A stretch of 64,000 bases of DNA from Bacillus sp. ISL-18 (GTDB lineage: Bacteria; Bacillota; Bacilli; Bacillales; Cytobacillaceae), in assembly GCF_018613415.1 (NCBI RefSeq), contig NZ_JAGGQG010000006.1, positions 1-64,000 on the forward strand, read 5' to 3'. Made by a program: the position numbers and the translations under genes. A model generated the notes under the pieces. The model did not search any database. It had not been told where the DNA came from and was given only the letters and a program-made list of their open reading frames with translations. Below are positions 8,789 to 16,812 of the stretch, piece after piece; position 1 is the first letter of the stretch; the number at the start of each line of letters is the position of its first letter.

Positions 8789-9571
8789 ATGACTAAACTA
8801 AATAAATTATTTTATGAAAGAATTGGATTATCTCAAGGACATCCAATAACATTTGATACATTAGCTACTGTTTTGGAAAAAACTGCCCAAACAATCCCGT
8901 TTGAAAATTTGTGTATCATTGAGAAAAATACCAATAAAATTACCAAGAGTAACTTAGTAAATAAAATTTTGGTTAGGAAGGAAGGGGGAATTTGCTATGA
9001 ATTAAATTCACTTCTCTATTTCTATTTAATTGAAAATGGATTTGACGCCTTCTTAACACGCGGTGTGGTGTTTAATCAAGCTAAACAAGAATTTCAGGAT
9101 CTCGGGAGGACCCATGTAACCATTCTAGTCAATTATGAAGGGGTAATCTATGTAGTCGATACTGGCTTTGGTGGGAATTTACCGTTAAGACCCGTTCCCT
9201 TAACAGGTGAGTCGGTTACCTCTCATAATGGGGAATTTAGAGTTCGCAAACTCGATACGAAATATGGGGACTACGTGCTGGAAATGAAGCTAAGACATAA
9301 AGATACAGAATGGAAGATAGGCTATGCCTTTGATAGCAGGAATCGTATTGACGATGTGACGGAATTTAATGAAATTCAATCCATTATCGCAGAACACCCT
9401 GAATCTCCTTTTAATAAAGGGCCATTACTTACACGGCTAACTAGTAAAGGGAATATAACTTTAACGAATTCAACCCGGACAGAGTGGAAGGATGGTATGG
9501 TTTCAAAAGAATTAATTGAGGATGAAAGATTTAAGCAATTGGCAAAACAACACTTTGGAATAGAAAAATGA
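8789..9571 (+). CDS. nat: arylamine N-acetyltransferase
   Basis: 260-aa cytosolic enzyme that transfers acetyl from acetyl-CoA to arylamines and hydrazines by a ping-pong mechanism. The catalytic triad is complete and canonically spaced: Cys69 in GGICYELN, His109 in RTHVTILV, Asp124 in VVDTGFGG. Length and motif order fit bacterial NATs. ATG 8789 follows AGGGAGGAAGG. The gene stands alone and its stop codon lies inside a strong terminator shared with the converging YwbE operon. A detoxification role is typical of the family. Confidence 0.93.
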   Translation: MTKLNKLFYERIGLSQGHPITFDTLATVLEKTAQTIPFENLCIIEKNTNKITKSNLVNKILVRKEGGICYELNSLLYFYLIENGFDAFLTRGVVFNQAKQEFQDLGRTHVTILVNYEGVIYVVDTGFGGNLPLRPVPLTGESVTSHNGEFRVRKLDTKYGDYVLEMKLRHKDTEWKIGYAFDSRNRIDDVTEFNEIQSIIAEHPESPFNKGPLLTRLTSKGNITLTNSTRTEWKDGMVSKELIEDERFKQLAKQHFGIEK

Positions 9572-9600
9572 AAGCAACGCCAAGGAGCGTTGCTTTCATT
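9567..9600. terminator. bidirectional terminator nat / ywbE
   Basis: AATGAAAGCAACGC, loop CAAGGA, GCGTTGCTTTCATT: a 14-bp perfect stem with A-rich and T-rich flanks. It overlaps the nat stop codon. Confidence 0.9.
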
Positions 9601-9802
9601 ATTTTTCTTGAGTGTGGATAACTTGTACCCGTCCAACCTGCCCATCTGAGAGTCGGACTTTGATGCCATGAGGATGGGTAGAGGAGTTGGTAAGTATATC
9701 TTTTACAATCCCTCTGGTTAACTTCCCCGTTCGTTGATCTGCTTTTAAAACAATATCAACCGTCAATCCTGGCTGCAAGTCTTTCCGATTTCGTCCGTTC
9801 AT
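9599..9802 (-). CDS. ywbE: YwbE-family protein
   Basis: 67 aa, all of it the YwbE (DUF2196) domain: GRNRKDLQPGLTVDIVLKADQRTGKLTRGIVKDILTNS..HPHGIKVRL. The family is small, conserved in Bacillus, predicted beta-barrel-like, and of unknown function. The start ATG overlaps the upstream stop as TAATG, so translation is probably coupled to the 63-aa gene. Confidence 0.9.
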   Translation of the reverse strand: MNGRNRKDLQPGLTVDIVLKADQRTGKLTRGIVKDILTNSSTHPHGIKVRLSDGQVGRVQVIHTQEK

Positions 9803-9993
9803 TAGACACCCATTTTTCTGCGGGTATTACTTGGCTTTTTGGTTTGCTGGCTTTTCATCTTCTGGGTTGCTTGGCTGCTATTTGCCTGCCCTTTGCCTGA
9901 AGCAGATTGATTCTTTTTGTTTGCTAACTGCTGCTTCATTAGGTCTTGAAGACTAACCTTCTTTTTTTCTTCGGTTTGATTATTTTCAGTCAT
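9802..9993 (-). CDS. 63-aa charged protein upstream of ywbE
   Basis: I do not recognise a family. The start is supported by AAAGGAG nine bases before ATG 9993. The protein is Lys/Gln/Ser/Asn-rich and very low in hydrophobic residues, so it is probably disordered, with one short helix VSLQDLMKQQLANKK. Its stop overlaps the ywbE start by one base, so the two form a tight operon. Confidence 0.65.
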   Translation of the reverse strand: MTENNQTEEKKKVSLQDLMKQQLANKKNQSASGKGQANSSQATQKMKSQQTKKPSNTRRKMGV

Positions 9994-10104
9994 AGGAAAT
10001 TCTCCTTTTTAAAATAGGTATTGTTATTATAGTATAATCTATTTTAAATGATTGTTAAAGAAGGCAAGACAATATAAAAATGACTGAAATGTCCTTAGTA
10101 TCGA

Positions 10105-11529
10105 CTAAATAAAAAACAACGCACTAACTAAATATAAACAAATCGCGATTGCCGCACCAATGACAGAAATCTTCAATTTAAAGCGAGCATACTCGACTAG
10201 TGGCATATCCAAGATTGACGCGGTCGTAATAGTCGTATCACCCAAGGGCGAAGTTAACGCACCAAACGCACCGCTCGCAAACACGGCTCCGACTGTTAAC
10301 GGAATCGATGCACCGGTAGAAACAGCCAGCGACATACCTAAAGGCATAAACAACCCCCAAGTTCCCCAGGAAGACCCAATAAAATAGCCAATTAAAGAAC
10401 CGAGCACGAAAATAGTGACAGGGGTCAAAAAAGCTGGCAGAAATGAACCCAATGTCGAACTGATAAACTTTGAAAAACCTAGATCCTCCGCCGATAATGT
10501 CAAAGACCAGATGAGGACTAGCAGACTAATGGCCTCCATCATTTGATTTCCGCCATCATAAAAATGGTATAAGATTTCATGCAAGGCTTGTCTCCTAATG
10601 ATGTAAAACACAAACGATAAGACAAGTGTGACGAAAACGGCTAGCAGCATCACGAAGGTCGCATCTGCCCTCGAAAAAGCTTCGAATACCGTTTTAGCCC
10701 CTTTATCTTTACCATCTTTCCACAACAGGAATAATGATAATCCGAGTAGTAAAAAGACGGGGAAGATTAAATTCCAAGGCTGGGCTTTGACCAAGGACAA
10801 TTCTTTTTGTATTCCCATTCGATGAAACTCATTTCCTTCTGCGTCTAATAACTCATGGTCATGTTGTCTAGCATGACCTCTCTTATCGGGATTCCAGAAG
10901 GTAAATAGAATTCCAATCACCAGCATCACAATCGCAAAAAAATCAAACAAGATACTTTGCAGGAATACATGATAAGCCGACATGTTTAATTGCAGTTTTC
11001 GGAAGCTTCCTTCTACTAATGAAACCATGAATCCCACAAACGCTGTCGCAACGGGCAAAAGGACAATGACTGATTCAGTGGAAATATCCATCATTAAGCC
11101 AACCCGTTGTTTAGGGACATTCATCTTTTTAATAAGCGATTTAACAACGGGACCAATCATCATAATCCGGAACATCGGCATCATAAACGTGAAGGGGAGG
11201 GTGAGCCAAATGAGTCCTAAGAGTCCTCGTTCTGTCTTAATCCGAGCCCCAATCCATTCTGAGAATCCTTTAATGCCACCGGAAATATTCATCATCCCAA
11301 CCAACCCGCCAAATAAATAAAGAAACCCGATAATTTTTATATTGTTTCCATTGGATAGGGTTGTAACAATATAAGAAACGGTTTGATAGGCACCAGCTAA
11401 TAAATCAGTTTGAACAATATAAGCTCCGGCCAGTAAGCCAACGACAAGGCCAGGCAAGATGTTTTTCAGCCATATGGACATGGAGATGACAATAATAAAA
11501 GGTAACAGAGAAAGCCAAGTGTGCTCCAA
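10105..11529 (-). CDS. NhaC-type Na+/H+ antiporter
   Basis: 474-aa membrane protein with about 11-12 hydrophobic segments. It has the NhaC-family pattern: repeated re-entrant-like Gly/Ser/Thr segments such as LFGGLVGMMNISGG near residue 75, SSWGTWGLFMPLG and GALTSPLGDTTITTASILD near the C-terminus. The family exchanges Na+ or organic anions for protons. A loop of about 50 hydrophilic residues (DKRGHARQHDHELLDAEG) lies mid-protein. The start is TTG 11529 with GGAGG nine bases before. A minus-strand terminator at 11604-11633 lies in its presumed leader, so attenuation is possible. The exact substrate is unknown. Confidence 0.85.
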   Translation of the reverse strand: MEHTWLSLLPFIIVISMSIWLKNILPGLVVGLLAGAYIVQTDLLAGAYQTVSYIVTTLSNGNNIKIIGFLYLFGGLVGMMNISGGIKGFSEWIGARIKTERGLLGLIWLTLPFTFMMPMFRIMMIGPVVKSLIKKMNVPKQRVGLMMDISTESVIVLLPVATAFVGFMVSLVEGSFRKLQLNMSAYHVFLQSILFDFFAIVMLVIGILFTFWNPDKRGHARQHDHELLDAEGNEFHRMGIQKELSLVKAQPWNLIFPVFLLLGLSLFLLWKDGKDKGAKTVFEAFSRADATFVMLLAVFVTLVLSFVFYIIRRQALHEILYHFYDGGNQMMEAISLLVLIWSLTLSAEDLGFSKFISSTLGSFLPAFLTPVTIFVLGSLIGYFIGSSWGTWGLFMPLGMSLAVSTGASIPLTVGAVFASGAFGALTSPLGDTTITTASILDMPLVEYARFKLKISVIGAAIAICLYLVSALFFI

Positions 11530-11593
11530 AGTCTCTTCCTCCGGTCATTTATCTTTAAACTATTTATTTATTATTGCCAAGGAGGTGGACATT

Positions 11594-11635
11594 ATGTCGG
11601 TGGAAAAGAAAAACCGCCTTACTTCTAGGCGGTAG
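11594..11635 (+). CDS. candidate 13-codon peptide with strong ribosome site
   Basis: AAGGAGGTGG at 11579-11588 sits eight bases before ATG 11594 and opens MSVEKKNRLTSRR followed by TAG. The ribosome site is as good as any in the window. The start lies in the palindrome GACATTATGTC (11588-11598), and the end overlaps a hairpin whose opposite strand is a terminator. It could be a leader peptide or a fortuitous match; no downstream plus-strand gene is near enough to be clearly regulated. Confidence 0.3.
   Translation: MSVEKKNRLTSRR
11604..11633 (-). terminator. minus-strand terminator in the nhaC leader
   Basis: On the minus strand: ACCGCCT, loop AGAAGTA, AGGCGGT, then TTTTTCTTTT. No minus-strand gene lies just upstream of it, so it is best read as an attenuator or early terminator 75 bp before the NhaC start. 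The remaining 11640-11849 is AT-rich without a clear element. Confidence 0.6.
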
Positions 11636-11855
11636 TGAGGTGTTAGAGGATTTTAATTGTCCGATAGTGTAACAAAACCATTCCTGAATGTTAAATACTT
11701 AATTTAGTAAGTGACGTTTATAGTTTACAAGTGCTTAATTTAATCTTTTCGCTTTTTTTGCAGCCTTTTTTAAAATAACCTCTATTTAGGCGTTCACACT
11801 TATTTAAAATGAAGGGATAATTTGCTAAAATTAGATAGAAAAGGGGGAGATGATC

Positions 11856-12383
11856 GTGGACGAAAGGTATCCAATTGGGAAATTTGAATTTACAGGTGAA
11901 ATAACCAAAGATGTTGTTAAAACTTGGATAGAAGAGATTGAAGAATTACCTGAACTTTTAAGATCAGCTGTAAAAAACATGAATATGGAACAGCTCGCGA
12001 CCCCATATCGACTTGGGGGATGGACAGTTCGTCAGGTTATCCATCATCTGGCCGATAGTCATATGAATGCATATATCCGTATTAAATTGGCCCTCACCGA
12101 AGAAAATCCGACGATTAAGCCTTACCAAGAAGAAAAATGGGCGGAACTTCCTGATAGTAAGTCACCTATTAATGTTTCATTAGAGCTCCTAACAGCCCTC
12201 CATAAACGATTGGTCCAACTCCTTCGTAGTTTAAGTCCGAATGATTTGAAGAAGACATTTTTACATCCAGAATCAGGCGAAGTATCTGTGGGCAGGAATA
12301 TCGGCATGTATGCATGGCATGGCCGTCACCATCTAGCACATATTACATCCTTAACTTCTCGCAAGGGCTGGTTAGACTTATAA
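11856..12383 (+). CDS. bstA: bacillithiol S-transferase / YfiT-type DinB protein
   Basis: About 175 aa, four-helix DinB fold with a metal-binding His set: His in [15 protein letters not shown] and in [12 protein letters not shown]. Closely follows B. subtilis YfiT/BstA (YPIGKFEF start, [20 protein letters not shown] segment), which conjugates bacillithiol to electrophiles. I prefer GTG 11856 because GGGGGAG (11843-11849) is at correct spacing; ATG 11850 is too close to it. A second DinB-fold gene follows 33 bp later, so the two probably form a small detoxification operon. Confidence 0.85.
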   Translation: MDERYPIGKFEFTGEITKDVVKTWIEEIEELPELLRSAVKNMNMEQLATPYRLGGWTVRQVIHHLADSHMNAYIRIKLALTEENPTIKPYQEEKWAELPDSKSPINVSLELLTALHKRLVQLLRSLSPNDLKKTFLHPESGEVSVGRNIGMYAWHGRHHLAHITSLTSRKGWLDL

Positions 12384-12416
12384 TTCAATTTGAAAATAAA
12401 AAAAGGGAGTATGGAT

Positions 12417-12902
12417 ATGGAGGAAAATAACCAGATTCGAGAGGAAGTACTGCAGTCTGTTAGTGGTTTATCAGATGAACAGTTAAATACACAGGTGCAG
12501 GACGGATGCTGGACAATTATGCAGGTGCTCCAACACCTGTATTTACTAGAGCGTGCGATTACCTTTACTATATCAGATCAGCTGGCAAATGGACAAACTA
12601 AAAGTATAGGCGATAAACCAATACATTTAGCCATTAATCGGTCAACTAAGATTAAAGCACCTTCTATTGTAGAACCGGAAAATAAATTTCTCACTTTAGT
12701 TGAAATGAAAAAAAAACTCTCTGAATCTCGGGAAGCATTAACGAAAGTGGTGGATATTGCTGATCCATTATTATTAGCACAAAGAGCATATCCGCATCCT
12801 GTATTTGGTGAATTAAGCTTAAAACAGTGGATTCCGCTTATTGGATTGCATGAAAAAAGACATATTGAACAAATTGAAGAATTGAAGAAAGAATTAATTT
12901 AA
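12417..12902 (+). CDS. DinB superfamily protein
   Basis: 161 aa from ATG 12417, chosen because AGGGAG lies seven bases before; ATG 12411 and an earlier start at 12390 fit less well. DinB-like four-helix pattern: WTIMQVLQHLYLLE near residue 33 with the first His, and PLIGLHEKRHIEQI near the end with the other metal His residues. Members include thiol transferases and damage-induced proteins. It lies just after bstA on the same strand. The substrate is unknown. Confidence 0.8.
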   Translation: MEENNQIREEVLQSVSGLSDEQLNTQVQDGCWTIMQVLQHLYLLERAITFTISDQLANGQTKSIGDKPIHLAINRSTKIKAPSIVEPENKFLTLVEMKKKLSESREALTKVVDIADPLLLAQRAYPHPVFGELSLKQWIPLIGLHEKRHIEQIEELKKELI

Positions 12903-12982
12903 TTATTTATCTTGTCCATTTGGTCCATACTAAGGAGGAGACTTTAGCCAAGAAATTTGGGAAATGAAAAGGGGGAAAAAGT

Positions 12983-13171
12983 TTGGTACAAGAAAACTCT
13001 AACTCCAAAAGAACAAAAAATGCATCCAAGGCAGATGGAGTCATCCAGCCATTAATGTCAACAGGTACAACCGAACCAAGTTTTGATTGGGTTCCAAATG
13101 AAACCCACTCCACAACCGAACCAAAAATCGGGAACACTTCGGTTGGTGAAAAAGAAGACAAGAACAGGTGA
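12983..13171 (+). CDS. 62-aa Ser/Thr/Asn-rich protein of unknown function
   Basis: TTG 12983 follows AAAAGGGGGAAAAAGT at good spacing, and the gene is followed directly by its own strong terminator; both support a real small gene. The product is polar and probably unstructured (NSNSKRTKNASKAD... GTTEPSFDWVPNETHSTTEPKIG). No membrane helix, no Cys, no known motif. It lies between the DinB pair and the DUF3800 gene. Confidence 0.5.
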   Translation: MVQENSNSKRTKNASKADGVIQPLMSTGTTEPSFDWVPNETHSTTEPKIGNTSVGEKEDKNR

Positions 13172-13183
13172 ATCTTTTAGGGA

Positions 13184-13209
13184 GGGCACTAATTATTAGT
13201 GCCCTTTTT
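13184..13209 (+). terminator. intrinsic terminator
   Basis: GGGCACTAA, loop TTA, TTAGTGCCC and T5, 13 nt after the stop of the 62-aa gene. Confidence 0.9.
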
Positions 13210-13297
13210 ATTGAAAATAGCATCGGATAGGAGGTTTCGATGGAATTTTGTTGAACTTGTATATAACGACAAAATTTCATTTCAGGGTGGTGGGAAG

Positions 13298-14467
13298 ATG
13301 GAGGAAATCCAATATGCTTTTATAGATGAATTGGGTAATGATCGGTTTGATTTTGAAAAGGGGATAGGATCAACCCATTTTATTATTGCGTCTATTCTCC
13401 TAAAGGAATCAAATAAAGTGTCTTTAGAAAGAGAACTTGAACAGATCAGCCAAAAGTACTTTCAAACTGGAACAATGGATCCAAACATCATTGACCAGGA
13501 TCCAACCCAAACCATGCAGCTACTAAATGACCTAAAGGACTTACCATTTAGTATTTATGCCTATGTCATTGATAAAAGAAAAATAAGAGAAGACCATGGA
13601 ATTTTATATAGAGTACCTTTCCTTAAGTATTTAAACAGACAAATCTATGATGACTTAAATCGAACCTTCGAACAACTTGACTTTGCGGCAGATGAACAAG
13701 AATCTAAACTCTTTATTAGATCATTTAACGATTATATTAAAACAAGAAGCATACCGGATTTATTTAATTATTCTACCTTCGGATTCAACCAAACGCGTTC
13801 AGACAACATTCCTCAGCTAGCGAACTTATTCACCAGGATTCTTGCAACAGGATATGAAAGGACAATCTATACGGATCAATACCGTTCTTTTTCTAAAATC
13901 TTTAAAAGCAAGATAGCTGCTGTAAACCTTTTGCCCCAAGACTATAAGAACTTTCTTTTTGACTATCAGCCAGAGCATCATCACTCAAAATCTGATGAAA
14001 TTATTATAGAGCAAGCCGTTAATCTAACGTATAAATATATTGAAAGGCATCGAAAAAGTGACGATGAGGATGAGCGGCTTCGCTTAGATTTCCTAAAGTT
14101 TCTGTTATTTAATTTGAAGGAAAATCCGGACGAGTATGTATATACGGAAGAAATCTTAGATAATCTGAACGCAATCCGCGATGTTAAATTAAATCCGCAT
14201 AACTTCCGCTCTTCCATCGTTTCTAAACTTCGGGACAGCGGGTTATTGATTGCAAGCAGTAATAGAGGCTATAAATTACCTGCATGTCTAAACGACTTAT
14301 ACGATTTTGTGAATTTATCGAGTCTCACCATTCATCCCATGATTCAAAGAATAGCAAAATGCAGGGATCAGATTCTTCTTGCCACCAACAACGAGATCGA
14401 CATCTTACAGCAAAAAGAATATGATTATCTGAAAAAAATAATTGATACGGGAAAAATGAAAATTTAA
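13298..14467 (+). CDS. DUF3800 protein with C-terminal winged-helix-like segment
   Basis: 389 aa from ATG 13298; the open frame reaches to 13199 but no ribosome site supports it. The N-terminus IQYAFIDELGND (Asp10, Glu11) and HFIIASILLK match DUF3800, a predicted RNase H-like fold, with a further acidic segment ERTIYTDQYRSF in mid-protein. Residues about 300-365 (VKLNPHNFRSSIVSKLRDSGLLIASSNRGYKLP) look like a winged helix, a usual partner in this subfamily. The role is unknown; DUF3800 genes turn up in mobile and defence-rich regions, but here the neighbours are ordinary and there is no methylase or helicase. Confidence 0.75.
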   Translation: MEEIQYAFIDELGNDRFDFEKGIGSTHFIIASILLKESNKVSLERELEQISQKYFQTGTMDPNIIDQDPTQTMQLLNDLKDLPFSIYAYVIDKRKIREDHGILYRVPFLKYLNRQIYDDLNRTFEQLDFAADEQESKLFIRSFNDYIKTRSIPDLFNYSTFGFNQTRSDNIPQLANLFTRILATGYERTIYTDQYRSFSKIFKSKIAAVNLLPQDYKNFLFDYQPEHHHSKSDEIIIEQAVNLTYKYIERHRKSDDEDERLRLDFLKFLLFNLKENPDEYVYTEEILDNLNAIRDVKLNPHNFRSSIVSKLRDSGLLIASSNRGYKLPACLNDLYDFVNLSSLTIHPMIQRIAKCRDQILLATNNEIDILQQKEYDYLKKIIDTGKMKI

Positions 14468-14556
14468 TTTTTAGCTCAGTCGTTAGCTCAGCTAAAAAAG
14501 TTTTAAAATTTGACCTATCCACTTTTGAAGCTGGTATTAAACTGATTTTGATTAAA

Positions 14557-14586
14557 AAGGGCTGCCCCACATCTGGAGCAGCCCTT
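14557..14586. terminator. hairpin with minus-strand U-run
   Basis: AAGGGCTGC, loop CCCACATCTGGA, GCAGCCCTT. The A-run on the 5' side makes it a good terminator on the minus strand, yet the gene it follows (DUF3800) is on the plus strand. It may work in both directions. Confidence 0.6.
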
Positions 14587-14689
14587 GAAACGTTTTGCTA
14601 AGGAATTAGATGAATATTGCATGTTTTTGCATATTTATTTATCAACACCCGACTGTTGGTGGAGGTATACCTTTATTTACTAGGGTGTA

Positions 14690-14704
14690 ATGAAAACGCT
14701 TCCC
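14690..14704. promoter_or_regulatory. candidate cre (CcpA) site upstream of glnA
   Basis: ATGAAAACGCTTCCC matches the cre consensus WTGNAANCGNWNNCW at all but the last base. It lies 43 bp upstream of the -35 box. Confidence 0.45.
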
Positions 14705-14746
14705 AAAAAATTAGAATAAATATTCAAAAAAATATACAAAAAAGGA

Positions 14747-14775
14747 TTGTCAAACTTGTATTTATAAAATATAAT
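14747..14775 (+). promoter_or_regulatory. sigma-A promoter of glnA
   Basis: TTGTCA at 14747-14752, 17-bp spacer, TATAAT at 14770-14775. Confidence 0.85.
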
Positions 14776-14790
14776 CTAGTTATTAAATGA

Positions 14791-14807
14791 TGTGACAAAA
14801 TATAACA
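14791..14807. promoter_or_regulatory. GlnR/TnrA box
   Basis: TGTGACAAAATATAACA matches TGTNA-N7-TNACA exactly. It lies 15 bp after the -10 box, where a bound GlnR or TnrA would block glnA transcription. Confidence 0.85.
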
Positions 14808-14829
14808 TGAAAATGAGAGGTAATGTGAC

Positions 14830-16191
14830 GTGGCTGGAACACTAATATCAAACGCATCTACAGAAGCAACTTTAGAGCAAATCAAAGAAATAATCAAAGC
14901 GAAAAGTGTTGAACTATTACATTTGCAATTTGTCGATATTGAAGGGATTTTAAAACACGTCACGGTTACAAGTGCGCAATTAGAAGACGTAGTAGAAGGT
15001 AAAATGATGTTTGATGGTTCTTCTATCAAAGGTTTTTCACCTATTAATAAATCAGACCTTTATCTTCAACCAGATTTAACAACATTTGCGGTTCTGCCTT
15101 GGACAGAAGAAGCTGGATATTCAGAAGCTCGGTTCCTATGCTCAGCAGCCAATCCAGACGGCACTCCTTTCGAAGGAGATACAAGAAATGTATTGAAAAA
15201 AACAGTAGACCGTGCAGCTGATAAAGGATATACCATTTCAGTAGGTCCTGAGTTAGAGTTTTTCTTATTTAAAAACGATGACAATGGATACGCAACTACA
15301 GAGTTAACAGATAAAGCAGGCTATTTTGAGCCATCTCCACATGATCTTGGTGAGCGCGTTCGATTAGAAATCTACCGTGCATTAAAAGCAATGGGCTTTA
15401 CGATTGAAGCTTCTCATCACGAAGTAGCAGAAGGCCAACATGAAATTAATTTTAAATATGCCGATGTATTAACGGCAGCTGACCTTGCAACTACCTATAA
15501 ATGGGTTGTAAAAACAGTGGCGAAGAAATTTGGTATGCATGCTACCTTTATGCCAAAGCCAGTATTCGGAATCAACGGTTCTGGTATGCACGTAAATATG
15601 TCATTCTTTGAAGGAAGCGAAAATGCGTTTTTTGATCCAACTGATGAGATGCAATTATCAGAAAAAGCGTACCAATTTATTGCGGGAGTACTAGAAAACG
15701 TAAAGGGCATTGCAGCGGTAACCAACCCGTTAGTAAACTCTTATAAGCGTTTAGTACCTGGTTACGAAGCGCCTTGTTATATTGCGTGGTCTGCTTCAAA
15801 CCGTTCAGCGCTAATTCGTATTCCTGCAAAAAGAGGACTCGCAACACGCGTAGAATTACGTTGTCCAGATCCATCTTCTAACCCTTACTTAACATTTGCG
15901 GTGATTGCATCTGCAGGTTTAGACGGAATTGAAAAAGGTTTAGAGGCACCAGCACCAATTAATGAAGATATCTTCCACATGAATGATGAAGAAAGAGCAT
16001 TCAGGGGAATCGATAACTTGCCAGGCAGCTTAGCTGATGCGGTTAAAGAATTAGAAGCAGGAGAAATTGCTGCTAAAACACTCGGGGAACATGTTTACAA
16101 TGAATATGTATCGATGAAAAAAGCAGAATGGGATAGCTACCGTACGGCCGTTCATACATGGGAAATCGAAAACTATCATTCTAAATTTTAA
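14830..16191 (+). CDS. glnA: glutamine synthetase, type I
   Basis: ATP-dependent synthesis of glutamine from glutamate and ammonia; a dodecamer in the cytosol. 453 aa, GS-I alpha type: KMMFDGSSIKGF (residues about 58-69), GPELEFFLF, VAEGQHEINF, NGSGMHVNMS and the YKRLVPGYEAPCYIAWSASNRSALIRIP core with catalytic Arg residues are all present. It is about 9 residues longer at the N-terminus than B. subtilis GlnA (AGTLISNASTEATLEQIKE). GTG 14830 has GAGAGG upstream. There is no glnR in front, unlike the classic glnRA operon, but a perfect GlnR/TnrA box overlaps its promoter region. It may be a second, unlinked GS copy. Confidence 0.95.
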   Translation: MAGTLISNASTEATLEQIKEIIKAKSVELLHLQFVDIEGILKHVTVTSAQLEDVVEGKMMFDGSSIKGFSPINKSDLYLQPDLTTFAVLPWTEEAGYSEARFLCSAANPDGTPFEGDTRNVLKKTVDRAADKGYTISVGPELEFFLFKNDDNGYATTELTDKAGYFEPSPHDLGERVRLEIYRALKAMGFTIEASHHEVAEGQHEINFKYADVLTAADLATTYKWVVKTVAKKFGMHATFMPKPVFGINGSGMHVNMSFFEGSENAFFDPTDEMQLSEKAYQFIAGVLENVKGIAAVTNPLVNSYKRLVPGYEAPCYIAWSASNRSALIRIPAKRGLATRVELRCPDPSSNPYLTFAVIASAGLDGIEKGLEAPAPINEDIFHMNDEERAFRGIDNLPGSLADAVKELEAGEIAAKTLGEHVYNEYVSMKKAEWDSYRTAVHTWEIENYHSKF

Positions 16192-16202
16192 GTTTAAAAT
16201 AA

Positions 16203-16248
16203 AAAGCGGGATAAGGCCGATTACGGCTTTGTTGCCCGCTTTTTTTAT
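16203..16248 (+). terminator. intrinsic terminator of glnA
   Basis: AAAGCGGG pairs with CCCGCTTT around an inner hairpin (AAGGCCG / CGGCTTT), followed by T-rich sequence. Confidence 0.85.
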
Positions 16249-16318
16249 TAGTTTTGATTAAGAGTGCTAAATAATAGAATGTTACAGGAATGAATGTCTA
16301 TTATTCACCTTGGCTTAT

Positions 16319-16543
16319 TCACTTACAGTGATGCCAGGCTTTTTTGAAAACACATAATCCGAAGATAAGGAAAGCTAGAATGCCTATTAAAGCAATTAGG
16401 AAGTTTATAACAGTAACAAGTAAACCACCTAGGCCGATAATTCCAAGTAAAGTGGTAATCCAGCCCAAAACGACAGCAAGTACCCAGAATACCCCTGTTA
16501 AAAATCCAAGAAATGCTCCCCAGCAAAAATGATTAGAACTCAT
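16319..16543 (-). CDS. small two-helix membrane protein
   Basis: 74 aa, Gly/Leu/Val/Ile-rich, with two hydrophobic segments (about residues 8-30 and 36-66) and a Cys/His/Lys-rich end FKKAWHHCK. ATG 16543 is preceded by GGGGGTG. No family is recognised with confidence; it looks like the short glycine-rich membrane proteins common in Bacillus. It stands alone and converges on glnA. Confidence 0.6.
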   Translation of the reverse strand: MSSNHFCWGAFLGFLTGVFWVLAVVLGWITTLLGIIGLGGLLVTVINFLIALIGILAFLIFGLCVFKKAWHHCK

Positions 16544-16655
16544 TTATTTTCACCCCCTGTCATCGGTTGTTCACCAACAGTGTATGCGGTTACCAGAGAA
16601 TTTGTTTTCTTGAAATAGAAAAAGAGGCAAAAGACCTAACCTAACACGGAGTTGA

Positions 16656-16736
16656 ACAACTAAGAAGCAGCTCGATTTAATCGATCGCTTGATTAAGTAT
16701 AACGGAAATCCCTATGCCTTTGTCGCGGGTCATTAA
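16656..16736 (+). pseudogene. short open remnant, unknown origin
   Basis: In one frame 26 codons read as plausible protein (KKQLDLIDRLIKYNGNPYAFVAGH, stop) with no start or ribosome site. It lies before a terminator and the PhoX remnant and may be a gene scrap. The rest of 16544-16766 shows nothing I can name. Confidence 0.2.
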
Positions 16737-16766
16737 GACGGAAAACCTAAGCACTAAAATTAAACA

Positions 16767-16804
16767 GACCAGATTCCCTTGTTCTGAATCTGGTCACTTT
16801 TTTA
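16767..16804 (+). terminator. intrinsic terminator before the phoX remnant
   Basis: GACCAGATTC, loop CCTTGTTCT, GAATCTGGTC, then ACTTTTTTT. No intact gene precedes it. Confidence 0.8.
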
Positions 16805-16812
16805 GTTAATGA

